Assembly (NCBI GenBank): GCA_017414965.1
Contig: JAFQJL010000017.1
Location: 1 to 54,662 of the forward strand
Direction of reading: 5' to 3'
Length of the DNA: 54,662 nucleotides
From: Clostridia bacterium
GTDB taxonomy: Bacteria > Bacillota > Clostridia > Oscillospirales > Acutalibacteraceae
In this document: positions 1 through 8,474 of the stretch, one piece after another
How positions within the stretch are numbered: the first letter of the stretch is position 1
Layout of the letters: each line of letters starts with the position of its first letter
Program-made: the position numbers and the translations under genes
The notes under the pieces: generated by a model
Seen by the model: only the letters and a program-made list of their open reading frames with translations
Told to the model about the DNA's origin: nothing
Database searches by the model: none

Positions 1-140
1 AAAGACTCTATATTCGGGAATCCACGACCTGACTCCCACTTTGAAATAGCAGTGCGGGATACATACAGCAATTCTGCCAATTCCTCTTGTGTAAGACCTT
101 TTTGCTTTCGGAGTTCCTGTAATTTTTCATTAAATTCCAT
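1..140 (-). CDS. XRE-family HTH regulator, N-terminal part (cut by window edge)
   Basis: The first 46 or so codons of a minus-strand gene start with ATG at 140 and run off the left edge. The translation begins MEFNEKLQELRKQKGLTQ and continues with EELAELLYVSRTAISKWES, a textbook Cro/C1-type helix-turn-helix: the LTQEELA helix, the VSRTAISKWE recognition helix and the GRGFPNIESL turn. Such proteins bind DNA as dimers and often repress their own promoter. The target and any C-terminal sensing domain lie outside the window. The base composition is lower in GC than the housekeeping genes to the right, as is common for accessory regulators. Confidence 0.85.
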   Translation of the reverse strand, partial: MEFNEKLQELRKQKGLTQEELAELLYVSRTAISKWESGRGFPNIES

Positions 141-170
141 AATAGCACTCTCTTATAAATTCTTATTTAT

Positions 171-210
171 CGGTCAGTTGTATTATAGCATAACTTGACC
201 AACAAATAAA
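171..210 (-). promoter_or_regulatory. Promoter of the XRE gene with flanking inverted repeat
   Basis: On the minus strand a TATAAT box (182-187) lies 17 bp from a weak TTTATT -35 (205-210). The -10 box is bracketed by imperfect inverted arms, CGGTCAGTT at 171-179 and AACTTGACCA at 192-201. This is a plausible autoregulatory operator, inferred from position only. Confidence 0.5.
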
Positions 211-218
211 GAGAATAT

Positions 219-258
219 GAAAAAACACCCACAGTTTTACAAACTACGGGTGTTTTCA
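219..258 (-). terminator. Bidirectional intrinsic terminator
   Basis: A long stem has outer arms AAAACACCC/GGGTGTTTT and inner arms AGTTT/AAACT, with T-rich tails on both strands. It separates the SPFH gene (minus strand, ending at 335) from the XRE gene. Confidence 0.75.
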
Positions 259-334
259 TTTTTTGTTATGCTATCCTTACGGGTACAACGCCTATGCGCA
301 AGCCTTTTTGTTTTTGGTGCGGTAGACCGTTTTA

Positions 335-1279
335 TCAATCGCAGCAGGGATCGATTTTCTTGACCGGCTTTTTGGCGGGTGCAGCGTCGGTGGTGTGTCC
401 CAGACCGGTGGTTTCGGAAAACAGCACGTTGGAGGCGGTGGCGTTGACCGCGTCGGTCGGCACAATGATCTTGGCGGCTCTGCCGTCGGCCAGCTTTACC
501 AGCGCTTCGTAGCGCTTGAGCTCTAACACCGCCGCGTCCGCGCCGGCTTCTTTCAGCGCCAGCAGACCGTCCGCTTCCGCTTTTTTCGCCAAATAAATGG
601 CGCGCGCTTCACCCTCGGCGCGAGCGATTTGCGCGTCGCGCTCGCCTTCGGCGGCGAGAATCAGCGCCTGCTTGTCACCTTCGGCGCGCATAATGACGGC
701 GGCCTTGTGTCCCTCGGCCTGAAGCAGCGTTTCACGGCGATCGCGCTCGGCTTTCATCTGCTTTTCCATCGCATTTTGGATCTCGGCCGGCGGAATAATA
801 TTTTTCAACTCCACGCGTCCCACCTTGATGCCCCACTGATCGGTGGCTTCATCCAAGATCTCGGTCATCTTGCCGTTGATGGTGTCGCGCGAGGTCAGCG
901 TGCCGTCCAACTCCAGCTCACCCACCAGGTTGCGCAGAGTGGTCGCCGCCAAATTGGATAACGCCGAGATCGGATTGACCGCGCCATAGGCGTACAGCTT
1001 GGAATCGTAAATGCGGTAGTACACCACCGTGTCAATCTGCATGGTGACATTATCCTTGGTGATCACCGGCTGCGGCGGCGAGTCGAGCACCTGCTCTTTC
1101 AGGGTGACTTTTTTGGAAATGCGGTCAATAAAGGGAATCTTGAGATGCAGACCGGCCTCCCACGTGGTCAGGTAGCGACCGAGTCTCTCGATCACGTACT
1201 CGGTGGCCTGCGGCACGATCCGCAGGTTAGCGATCACCACAATGAGCACAATCAGCGCGATAATAAAAAACCATTCCAT
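335..1279 (-). CDS. SPFH-domain (stomatin/prohibitin-like) membrane protein
   Basis: A 314-residue protein of the stomatin/HflK-C/QmcA type. An N-terminal membrane helix (residues about 3-19, WFFIIALIVLIVVIANL) is followed by the SPFH domain (VPQATEYVIERLGRY, then HLKIPFIDRISKKVTLKEQV). A long Ala/Glu-rich coiled coil with the repeats AEGDKQA, AEGERDA and AEGEARA completes the family pattern. Such proteins form membrane scaffolds linked to proteolysis or lipid domains. The start at 1279 follows GGAAAGG; an open frame continues upstream to 1468 but is arginine-rich shadow sequence over the PAP2 gene. No NfeD gene is adjacent, which is a common partner. The C-terminus ends KKIDPCCD, an unusual double-cysteine tail. 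Confidence 0.88.
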   Translation of the reverse strand: MEWFFIIALIVLIVVIANLRIVPQATEYVIERLGRYLTTWEAGLHLKIPFIDRISKKVTLKEQVLDSPPQPVITKDNVTMQIDTVVYYRIYDSKLYAYGAVNPISALSNLAATTLRNLVGELELDGTLTSRDTINGKMTEILDEATDQWGIKVGRVELKNIIPPAEIQNAMEKQMKAERDRRETLLQAEGHKAAVIMRAEGDKQALILAAEGERDAQIARAEGEARAIYLAKKAEADGLLALKEAGADAAVLELKRYEALVKLADGRAAKIIVPTDAVNATASNVLFSETTGLGHTTDAAPAKKPVKKIDPCCD

Positions 1280-1305
1280 ACAAAACATCCTTTCCTTTTT
1301 TTGAA

Positions 1306-1836
1306 TTAAGCGGTCAACAGACCGATCAACAAAAACCAAACTATACCCCATAAACTGCCGGCGATGCCGCCGACGGCGACGTCGCGTACGTAGTGGGCGC
1401 CGCCGACTACGCGGACGACCGCCAGCACGACGGTCGCCAGTGCCGCGACCGTACCCAACGGCCACCACAAGCGAAACGCCGTTACAGCGATAACAGCGGC
1501 GGAAAACACGTGCCGACTGGGGAAGGATTCGCCGGGCGAGGTTTTACCCAGCAGACACGGCGTGTCCCATACCTCGTAGCGACGGGGGATGTTGGCCACG
1601 CGCCGCCAGATCGACACGCCGACCAATCCGGTTGCCGGAATAACGGTGGAAAGCAACAGATCCCACCAATTATGGTTTACAATTAGGACAACAATTATAC
1701 AAATATACAAAACGTAGATCAAACCGGTGGTAATGCGGTTGATCCAGCGGAGCGCGGACAAACGACGCGGGTGTCCGTTAAACGGCGCGGACAGCGCCTC
1801 GTAAAACTCTTTTTTCAAAAACATCCCCCCGAACAT
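1306..1836 (-). CDS. PAP2-family membrane phosphatase
   Basis: A 176-residue multi-pass protein with the acid phosphatase/PAP2 signature: KTSPGESFPSRH (residues 98-109, with the conserved PSRH) and R-VVGGA-H-YVR-D (142-152), which hold the catalytic histidines and the supporting arginine and aspartate. Five or so hydrophobic segments surround these motifs. Family members dephosphorylate lipid substrates such as undecaprenyl pyrophosphate, phosphatidic acid or phosphatidylglycerophosphate; the substrate here cannot be told. It lies 13 bp after tsaD and 26 bp before the SPFH gene on the same strand. The first ATG (1836) has no clear ribosome site; the second (1824) is preceded by GGGGGG, so the start is uncertain. 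Confidence 0.85.
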   Translation of the reverse strand: MFGGMFLKKEFYEALSAPFNGHPRRLSALRWINRITTGLIYVLYICIIVVLIVNHNWWDLLLSTVIPATGLVGVSIWRRVANIPRRYEVWDTPCLLGKTSPGESFPSRHVFSAAVIAVTAFRLWWPLGTVAALATVVLAVVRVVGGAHYVRDVAVGGIAGSLWGIVWFLLIGLLTA

Positions 1837-1849
1837 GAGGTTGCGGCAC

Positions 1850-2866
1850 TCACCACTCGACCTTGTCGATCGGCATGGTCGGTGCGGCGTTGAGCGATGT
1901 GTCGGCGGTGTGACCGGCCCGATATTCGTAAAACCCCTGCGAGCCGATCATCGCGGCGTTGTCGCCGCACAGCGACAGCGGCGGCATATACAACTGTCGT
2001 CCGGACGTTTCGCACAGCGCGGTCATGCGGCGGCGAAGCTCCGCGTTGGCGGACACGCCGCCGGCGAGCACGATGGTGTCAAAACCGTTGTCGTCCGCCG
2101 CTTTCATGGTGTTGGTACACAGCATTTCCACCACGCGGTCGCGGAAGGACGCGCACACGTCGGCGTGGTTGAGCGTCTGACCGGTCTGCTCGGCGTGGTG
2201 AAGCAGGTTGATGACCGCCGTTTTCAGACCGGAGAACGAGAAGTCGTATTCGCTGCCGTCCACGTGCGGACGGGGGAACGAAAACGCGGTCGGATCGCCG
2301 GTTTCGGCGATCTTGTCCAGCGCCACGCCGCCCGGATAAGGCATTCCCATCGCGCGAGCAGCCTTATCGAAGCATTCGCCGGCGGCATCGTCGCGGGTGC
2401 GACCGATCACGCGGAACGAGGTATAGTCGTCGACGGCGACGATGTGGCTGTGACCGCCGGAGGCGATCAGGCACAAAAACGGCGGTTTCAAATCGGGGTG
2501 CGCCAAGTAGTTGGCCGCCACGTGTCCGCGCAAGTGATGCACCGGCACCAGCGGTTTTCCGGCGGCAAACGCCAGACTTTTGGCGTAGTTGACGCCCACC
2601 AGCAACGCGCCGATCAGTCCCGGCGCGGCGGTGACCGCCACCGCATCAATGTCCGCCATCGTGACGTTCGCGTCGGCGAGCGCCTGCTCGGTGACGGCGG
2701 AGATAAACTCGGCGTGTCGCCGCGAAGCGATCTCCGGCACCACGCCGCCGTACAGCCGTTGCTCCTCCAGCGACGACGCGATCACGGAGGAGAGAGCGGT
2801 GCGACCGTTCTCCACTACCGCGGCGGCGGTTTCGTCGCAAGACGATTCAAATGCCAGAATTTTCAT
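1850..2866 (-). CDS. tsaD: tRNA threonylcarbamoyladenosine (t6A) transferase TsaD
   Basis: A 338-residue protein of the TsaD/Kae1/YgjD family, which transfers the threonylcarbamoyl group to A37 of ANN-decoding tRNAs. The N-terminus ILAFESSCDET, the metal-binding HLRGH (111-115), the ASGGHSHI loop, GECFDKAARAMG and the late GGVSANAELR and DNAAMIG motifs are all present, and the length is normal. The start at 2866 has a good site (AAGGAGAAC) that overlaps the end of rimI. The frame extends farther upstream but only through the rimI region. The rimI-tsaD pairing is classical; tsaB and tsaE are not in the window. Confidence 0.97.
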   Translation of the reverse strand: MKILAFESSCDETAAAVVENGRTALSSVIASSLEEQRLYGGVVPEIASRRHAEFISAVTEQALADANVTMADIDAVAVTAAPGLIGALLVGVNYAKSLAFAAGKPLVPVHHLRGHVAANYLAHPDLKPPFLCLIASGGHSHIVAVDDYTSFRVIGRTRDDAAGECFDKAARAMGMPYPGGVALDKIAETGDPTAFSFPRPHVDGSEYDFSFSGLKTAVINLLHHAEQTGQTLNHADVCASFRDRVVEMLCTNTMKAADDNGFDTIVLAGGVSANAELRRRMTALCETSGRQLYMPPLSLCGDNAAMIGSQGFYEYRAGHTADTSLNAAPTMPIDKVEW

Positions 2867-2877
2867 AGCGTTCTCCT

Positions 2878-3327
2878 TTAAAGGGGTAGGTTTTGGTTTT
2901 CCCAAGAATACAGCAGCGCATCCTCGGCGGGTGCGGTGTAAAACCGCGGTCGGCGGCCGTCCTGCCGAAAGCCGAAGCGTTCGTACAACGCGATGGCGGC
3001 GGCGTTGGATTCTCGCACCTCCAGCGCCAGACGAGCGATCCCGCGCTCGCGGCAGATCGCCTGTGCGGCGGAGATCAGGGCGGCGGCGACGCCTTGTCGG
3101 CGAAACGCCGGAAACACCGCGACGTTGGTGACAAATCCCTCGCCGACTACGTCGTGAAAGCCCATATAACCGGCGACCGCGCCGTCCTGTTCGGCGACCA
3201 GAAACACCGCCAACGGATTGTGCAGTTCCTCGGCAAAGCCGGCGGCCGTCCACGGATGCGGAAAGCACACAGCTTCCAGCTCGACCAGCGCCGGAACGTG
3301 GCGCTCGGTCATCGGCACGATGGTCAT
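2878..3327 (-). CDS. rimI: Ribosomal protein S18-alanine N-acetyltransferase RimI
   Basis: A 149-residue GNAT acetyltransferase. Its core is VTNVAVFPAFRRQGVAAALI (the acetyl-CoA pyrophosphate loop R/Q-x-x-G-x-G/A) followed by RLALEVRESNAAAIALYERFGF, the RimI-type LEVR-N-AI-LY--GF signature. RimI acetylates the N-terminal alanine of S18; in Firmicutes it also sits with the t6A genes, as here upstream of tsaD (11 bp apart). The start at 3327 follows AAAGGAGAACGCCC. The last codons (QNLPL) are written by the dispersed AAGGGGTAGGTTTTGGT motif, so the C-terminal tail may be a late addition. The gene is the first of a rimI-tsaD-PAP2-SPFH unit. Confidence 0.92.
   Translation of the reverse strand: MTIVPMTERHVPALVELEAVCFPHPWTAAGFAEELHNPLAVFLVAEQDGAVAGYMGFHDVVGEGFVTNVAVFPAFRRQGVAAALISAAQAICRERGIARLALEVRESNAAAIALYERFGFRQDGRRPRFYTAPAEDALLYSWENQNLPL
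2881..2897 (+). repeat. Dispersed short motif, exact copy 1
   Basis: AAGGGGTAGGTTTTGGT, identical to the copies at 18733 and 36162. It covers the end of rimI. See the finding on the dispersed motif. Confidence 0.7.
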
Positions 3328-3372
3328 GGGCGTTCTCCTTTCGGTGAGGTGCGCAAACCTCATTATAATCCT

Positions 3373-3401
3373 ATTATATACCACATTTTCCCGAAAAGCA
3401 A
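3373..3401 (-). promoter_or_regulatory. Promoter of the rimI-tsaD unit
   Basis: The minus strand has TTGCTT (3396-3401), a 17 bp spacer and TATAAT (3373-3378), 46 bp upstream of the rimI start. It lies just after the purL terminator, so rimI is probably transcribed independently. Confidence 0.75.
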
Positions 3402-3407
3402 CAAGCG

Positions 3408-3443
3408 AAAATCCCCGATCGTCCGGCGACGGTCGGGGATTTT
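3408..3443 (-). terminator. Terminator of the purine operon
   Basis: A perfect-armed hairpin (AAAATCCCCGA with TCGGGGATTTT) starts 4 bp after the purL stop and is followed on the minus strand by a modest T-rich tract. Confidence 0.8.
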
Positions 3444-3446
3444 GGT

Positions 3447-6400
3447 TTAGATCTTGAAGTAGTCCACGGCGCCCTCGAAAATGGGTTGCCATTTATTGCC
3501 GGCGACGTTTTTGTAGAGGTTGTCGCCACGGCGTTCGCTGTGTCCCATCTTACCAAACACGCGACCGTCCGGCGAGGTGATACCCTCGATGGCGGCGACC
3601 GATGTGTTCGGGTTGAAGCGGATCTCCTGCGTCGGCTGACCGGACAGATCCACATACTGCGTGGCGATTTGCCCGTTTTGGATCATCTGCGCCAGCAGCT
3701 CGTCGGATGCCACGAAGCGTCCCTCGCCGTGCGAGATCGCGATGGTGTGGACGTCGTCCACCTGACAGCGGGACAGCCACGGCGATTTGTTGGACGCCAC
3801 GCGCGTGTTGACCAGCATCGACTGGTGACGGCCGATGGTGTTGAAGGTCAGCGTCGGGCAGGTGTCGTCCATATCACGAATCTCGCCAAACGGCACCAAA
3901 CCGAGCTTAACCAGCGCTTGGAAGCCGTTGCAGATGCCGCACATCAGACCGTCGCGGTTTTTCAAGAGATCCATCACCGCTTCGGTCATCTGCGGATTGC
4001 GGAAGAAGGCGGTGATAAATTTACCCGAGCCGTCCGGCTCGTCGCCGCCGGAGAAACCGCCCGGAATGGCGATGATCTGGCTTTCGCGAATGCGACGCAC
4101 CGCTTCCGCGATCGACTGTTCGACCGTGGCGGCCGACAGGTTTTTCAGCACCAAGATCTCCGCTTCTGCGCCCGCCGCCTCGTAGGCGCGCGCGGTGTCG
4201 TACTCGCAGTTGGTGCCGGGAAATACCGGAATAAACACCTTCGGCTTGGCGACGCCGATCTTCGGCGCCACGCGCTCGGTTGCCTCATAACGCACCGCCG
4301 GAATTTCCGGCGAGGTGCGGATGGTGCGATAGGGGAATACCGGCTCGAGCTTTTGCTCGTACGCTTCCTGCAACGCCGCCAGATCGCGCGTTTCGCCCGC
4401 CATGGTCAGCGTGTAATCGGCGGTCGTTGTTCCCAAAACCTGCCCCACGGTTTCGCCGTCCGCCATTTCCAGCACGAACGAGCCGTAGGCGTAGGCGGTG
4501 AGGTCGGTCTTTTCGGCAAACGCGAAGCCGAGGCGGTTGCCAAGGCACATTTTAAACACCGCTTCGCCGATACCGCCGAGCGACGGCGTGTAGACGGCGG
4601 TCACTTTCTTTTCGCGGATGAGCGACTGCACCGTGTCAAAGCAGGCGAGCAAGCTCTCCGGCGTCGGCAGACCTTCGTCGGTGTAGGTCGGCGCGAGCAA
4701 GCAAACGGTGGAGCCGGCCTTTTTAAACTCCGGCGACACGATCGCGTCGGTCTCGGAGGGGCTGATGCAGAAGCTGACCAGCGTCGGCGGGACGTCCAGC
4801 TCCTCGAAGCTGCCGGACATCGAGTCCTTGCCGCCGATGGAGGCGATCTTCAAATCGACCTGCGCCTGCAACGCGCCGAGCAGCGCCGCAAACGGCTTGC
4901 CCCAGCGAGTCGGCTCGGTGCGCAGACGCTCAAAGTATTCCTGATAGGTATAATACGCGCGCTTGCGGTCGCCGCCGGCGGCTACCAGACGCGCCGTCGA
5001 CTCAACCACCGCGAGGTAGGCGCTGTGGTAGGGGGAGGTTTCGGCAACAAACGGGTTGTAGCCGTACGCCATGACCGAGCAGGTCTTGGTCTCGCCGCCG
5101 AGCACCGGCAGCTTGGCGACCATCGCCTGCGACGGCGTCAGCTGATACTTGCCGCCGAACGGCATCAGCACCGAGCCGGCGCCGATGGTGGAGTCAAAGC
5201 GCTCCACCAAGCCCTTCTGCGAGCAGACGTTGAGGTCGGTGACCAGCGCGTCCATGCCGGCCAGACCGGTATCCGCAAAATGACGGTCGGACACCGTCGG
5301 TTTTTCCACCTTGACGGTGGTGTGCTTTTCGGCGCCGTTGGAGTTGAGGAACTCGCGCGAGAGATCGACGATGCGCTTGCCGTTCCAGGTCATGCGCAGA
5401 CGCGGCTCCGCCGCGACCGTCGCCACCTTGGTGGCTTCGAGGTTTTCGGCATGCGCCAGTTCGATAAAGCGGTCGGCATCCTTCGCCTCCACGACCACCG
5501 CCATACGCTCCTGCGATTCGGAGATGGCAAGCTCGGTGCCGTCCAAGCCGTCGTATTTCTTCGGAACGGCGTCCAGATTGATTTCCAGACCGTCCGCCAG
5601 TTCGCCAATGGCGACCGACACACCGCCGGCGCCGAAATCGTTGCAGCGGCGGATGAGACGGGTGGCTTCTTTGTTGCGGAACAGGCGTTGCAGCTTGCGC
5701 TCCTCCGGCGCGTTGCCTTTTTGCACCTCGGCGCCGCAGGTTTCCAGCGACGACAGGGTATGGGATTTGGACGAGCCGGTGGCGCCGCCACAACCGTCGC
5801 GACCGGTGCGACCGCCCAGCAGAATCACCACGTCGCCGGCCTCCGGCACGTCGCGACGGACGTGATCCTCCGGCACCGCGCCCACGACCGCGCCGATCTC
5901 CATACGTTTGGCGGCGTAGCCGGGGTGATAGATCTCGTTGACGTAACCGGTCGCCAGACCGATCTGGTTACCGTAAGACGAATAGCCCTGCGCCGCCGTG
6001 GTCACCAGCGTCGACTGCGGCAGCTTGCCGGGCATCGTTTCCTCCACCGGTTTCAGCGGATCTGCCGCACCGGTCACGCGCATCGCCTGATACACGTAGC
6101 CGCGGTTGGCCAGCGGATCGCGGATCGCGCCGCCGATACAGGTGGCGGCACCGCCAAACGGCTCGATCTCGGTGGGGTGGTTGTGGGTTTCGTTTTTAAA
6201 CAGCAGCAGCCAATCCTCGTCCGTGCCGTTGACGTCCACCGGAATGCGAATGGAGCAGGCGTTGATCTCGTCCGATTCGTCGAGGTTTTTGAGGTAGCCT
6301 TCGGATTTGAGCTGCTTGGCGCCGATGCATGCCACGTCCATCAAGGTCATCGGCTTATCGGTGCGACCCGCGTACAGCTTTTCGCGCATCGCGACGTACG

Positions 6401-7139
6401 CATCGTACGACGCCTTGACGGTGGGATCGTCGATCTCGGCGCTGTCGATCTGCGTCAGGAAGGTGGTGTGGCGGCAGTGGTCCGACCAATAGGTGTCGAT
6501 CATGCGGATCTCGGTGATGGTCGGATCGCGCTGCTCGGTCTTAAAATACGCCTGACAGAAGCGGATGTCGTCCGCGTCCATCGCCAGTGCGTACTGCTTG
6601 ACAAAATTTTCCAAACCGGCGTCGTCCAACGCCAAAAATCCGTCCAGCGTTTCCACGCTGGTGGGGATATCGTACGGCGTCGCCAGCGTTTCGGGACGAT
6701 CGAGCGCGGCCTTGCGCGCCTCCACCGGATTGATGAGGTGGTGCTCGATCTTCTGGAGATCGTCGGCGGTCAGCTTGCCGCCGAACAGATACACGCGCGC
6801 GGTTTTGACGATCGGGCGATCGCCCTGCGACACCAGCTGAATGCACTGTGCGCAGGAATCGGCGCGCTGGTCGAACTGACCGGGGAGATACTCCACCGCC
6901 AGTACCGCGTCGTCGGTTTTCGGCAGATGCTCGTACACATCGTCCGACTGCGGCTCGGCGAACACGCCGGCCTTGCACTGCTCAAACAACGCTTCGTCGA
7001 TGTTTTCCACGTCGTAGCGGTTGAGCAAGCGCACCGAGGTCAATCCCTCGATGAGCAATTGATTTTTCAGTTTGTTGTAAACGCCCTGCGCTTCCACTTC
7101 GAAGCCGGGCTTTTTCTCTACGTATACGCGATAAACCAT
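3447..7139 (-). CDS. purL: Phosphoribosylformylglycinamidine synthase, synthetase and glutaminase fused
   Basis: A 1230-residue single-chain FGAM synthase, the fourth step of purine synthesis (FGAR + Gln + ATP to FGAM). The N-terminal and ATP-grasp-like AIRS halves include YWSDHCRHTTF, FKNETHNHPTEIEPFGGAATCIGG and FNSNGAEKHTTV-type segments. From about residue 967 (KVFIPVFPGTNCEYD) a class I glutamine amidotransferase domain follows, with nucleophile Cys about 1070 in CGICNGFQALVK and catalytic His/Glu in MGHSERRGD near 1200. In many Firmicutes this activity is split into PurS, PurQ and PurL; the fused Clostridia/Bacteroides-type chain explains why no purS or purQ is present. It starts 14 bp after purD behind GGGGGT, an atypical Shine-Dalgarno, and is the last gene of the operon. 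Confidence 0.96.
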   Translation of the reverse strand: MVYRVYVEKKPGFEVEAQGVYNKLKNQLLIEGLTSVRLLNRYDVENIDEALFEQCKAGVFAEPQSDDVYEHLPKTDDAVLAVEYLPGQFDQRADSCAQCIQLVSQGDRPIVKTARVYLFGGKLTADDLQKIEHHLINPVEARKAALDRPETLATPYDIPTSVETLDGFLALDDAGLENFVKQYALAMDADDIRFCQAYFKTEQRDPTITEIRMIDTYWSDHCRHTTFLTQIDSAEIDDPTVKASYDAYVAMREKLYAGRTDKPMTLMDVACIGAKQLKSEGYLKNLDESDEINACSIRIPVDVNGTDEDWLLLFKNETHNHPTEIEPFGGAATCIGGAIRDPLANRGYVYQAMRVTGAADPLKPVEETMPGKLPQSTLVTTAAQGYSSYGNQIGLATGYVNEIYHPGYAAKRMEIGAVVGAVPEDHVRRDVPEAGDVVILLGGRTGRDGCGGATGSSKSHTLSSLETCGAEVQKGNAPEERKLQRLFRNKEATRLIRRCNDFGAGGVSVAIGELADGLEINLDAVPKKYDGLDGTELAISESQERMAVVVEAKDADRFIELAHAENLEATKVATVAAEPRLRMTWNGKRIVDLSREFLNSNGAEKHTTVKVEKPTVSDRHFADTGLAGMDALVTDLNVCSQKGLVERFDSTIGAGSVLMPFGGKYQLTPSQAMVAKLPVLGGETKTCSVMAYGYNPFVAETSPYHSAYLAVVESTARLVAAGGDRKRAYYTYQEYFERLRTEPTRWGKPFAALLGALQAQVDLKIASIGGKDSMSGSFEELDVPPTLVSFCISPSETDAIVSPEFKKAGSTVCLLAPTYTDEGLPTPESLLACFDTVQSLIREKKVTAVYTPSLGGIGEAVFKMCLGNRLGFAFAEKTDLTAYAYGSFVLEMADGETVGQVLGTTTADYTLTMAGETRDLAALQEAYEQKLEPVFPYRTIRTSPEIPAVRYEATERVAPKIGVAKPKVFIPVFPGTNCEYDTARAYEAAGAEAEILVLKNLSAATVEQSIAEAVRRIRESQIIAIPGGFSGGDEPDGSGKFITAFFRNPQMTEAVMDLLKNRDGLMCGICNGFQALVKLGLVPFGEIRDMDDTCPTLTFNTIGRHQSMLVNTRVASNKSPWLSRCQVDDVHTIAISHGEGRFVASDELLAQMIQNGQIATQYVDLSGQPTQEIRFNPNTSVAAIEGITSPDGRVFGKMGHSERRGDNLYKNVAGNKWQPIFEGAVDYFKI

Positions 7140-7153
7140 AATGTACCCCCTAA

Positions 7154-8437
7154 TTACACGGTTGCTTGCAGGGCGCGCTGTCCGATGTCGGTGCGCTTGT
7201 GCAATCCCTCAAACGAGATCTGTTCGGTGGCGGCGTAAGCGGCTTTGACCGCCTCTGCCAGCGTGTCGGCGGTAGCCGTCACGCCCAGCACACGACCACC
7301 GGCTGTGACCAACTGACCGTCTTTTCGTGCGTCGCCGGCGTGGTAGACGGTGGCGCCGTCCACGTTGCCGTCGGCGTTAAAACCGAACATCGGAATGCCT
7401 TTTTCGTAGGCTTCGGGATAGCCGCCGGAGGCCAGTACCACGCAGGTGGCGGCGCCGTCGGAGAACGTGACCTCGGTTTCGGCGAGCGTGCCGTCGATGG
7501 TTGCGTTCATAGCCGCGAGCAGATCGCTCTTCATCAGCGGTAACACGACCTGCGTTTCCGGATCGCCGAAGCGACAGTTGTATTCGATCACCATCGGTCC
7601 TTTTTCGGTGAGCATCAGACCGAAATACAGGCAGCCCTTAAACGGGCAACCCTCCGCCTGCATCGCGCGGATGGTGGGAAGAAAGATCTCCTCCATACAC
7701 CGCTCGGCGACCGCCGGCGTGTAGTAGGGGTTGGGCGCGACGGTGCCCATACCGCCGGTGTTTAAGCCCTTGTCGCCGTCCAGCGCGCGCTTGTGATCCA
7801 TCGAGGAAACCATCGGCTTGACGGTCTTGCCGTCGGTAAATGCCAGCACCGATACCTCGGGGCCGCGCAAAAACTGCTCGACCACCACGCGATTGCCGGA
7901 GGCACCGAATTTCTTGTCCTCCATGATCTCGCGGACCGCCGCTTTGGCTTCCTCGAGCGATTCGGGGATCAGCACGCCCTTGCCGAGCGCCAAGCCGTCC
8001 GCCTTAATGACGGTGGGGAATTCGTTTTGTTCCTCGATGTACGCGATGGCCGCCGCCGCATCCTCGAACACCTCGTAACGCGCGGTGGGGATGCGGTATT
8101 TTTTCATCAAATTTTTGGAGAACACCTTGCTCGCTTCGATGCGTGCTGCGGCGGCGTTCGGGCCGAAGGCGCGGATGCCGGCGGCTTCCAGCGCGTCCAC
8201 CATACCGGCGGCCAGCGGATCGTCCGGCGCTACCACCACCAGATCCGCTTGGTGCTCCACCGCAAACGCGGTGACGCCTTCCAGATCGGTGGCTTTGATC
8301 TCCGGCACGCAGATCGCGTCAAACGCGATGCCGCCGTTTCCGGGCAGACAGTAGACGGTGTCTACAGTTGCGTTCTCTTTCAGTTTTTTGATGATGGCGT
8401 GTTCGCGGCCGCCGCCGCCCACAACAACGATCGTCAT
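7154..8437 (-). CDS. purD: Phosphoribosylamine-glycine ligase (GAR synthetase)
   Basis: A 427-residue ATP-grasp ligase that joins glycine to phosphoribosylamine, the second purine step. The protein starts MTIVVVGGGGREHAI, the conserved N-domain glycine loop, and carries FPTVIKADGLALGKGV, EQFLRGPEVSVLAFTDG, HKRALDGDKGLNTGGMG and EYNCRFGDPETQ, all GARS hallmarks. The length is normal. The start at 8437 follows AAAGGAGAGCTTGCT. It lies between the AICAR transformylase gene (37 bp upstream, carrying a degenerate dispersed motif) and purL. Confidence 0.97.
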   Translation of the reverse strand: MTIVVVGGGGREHAIIKKLKENATVDTVYCLPGNGGIAFDAICVPEIKATDLEGVTAFAVEHQADLVVVAPDDPLAAGMVDALEAAGIRAFGPNAAAARIEASKVFSKNLMKKYRIPTARYEVFEDAAAAIAYIEEQNEFPTVIKADGLALGKGVLIPESLEEAKAAVREIMEDKKFGASGNRVVVEQFLRGPEVSVLAFTDGKTVKPMVSSMDHKRALDGDKGLNTGGMGTVAPNPYYTPAVAERCMEEIFLPTIRAMQAEGCPFKGCLYFGLMLTEKGPMVIEYNCRFGDPETQVVLPLMKSDLLAAMNATIDGTLAETEVTFSDGAATCVVLASGGYPEAYEKGIPMFGFNADGNVDGATVYHAGDARKDGQLVTAGGRVLGVTATADTLAEAVKAAYAATEQISFEGLHKRTDIGQRALQATV

Positions 8438-8474
8438 AGCAAGCTCTCCTTTGGGGGATATTTTGGGAAATTTA

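Noticed and set aside
1280-1468. N-terminal extension of the SPFH protein
   Set aside because: The extra residues are Arg-rich and overlap the PAP2 gene; the start at 1279 has a ribosome site and the expected membrane helix.
3486-7238. A 1250-codon open frame on the plus strand opposite purL
   Set aside because: It is antisense to a conserved gene, rich in Arg and His, and has no domain; it arises from the GC-rich third positions of purL.
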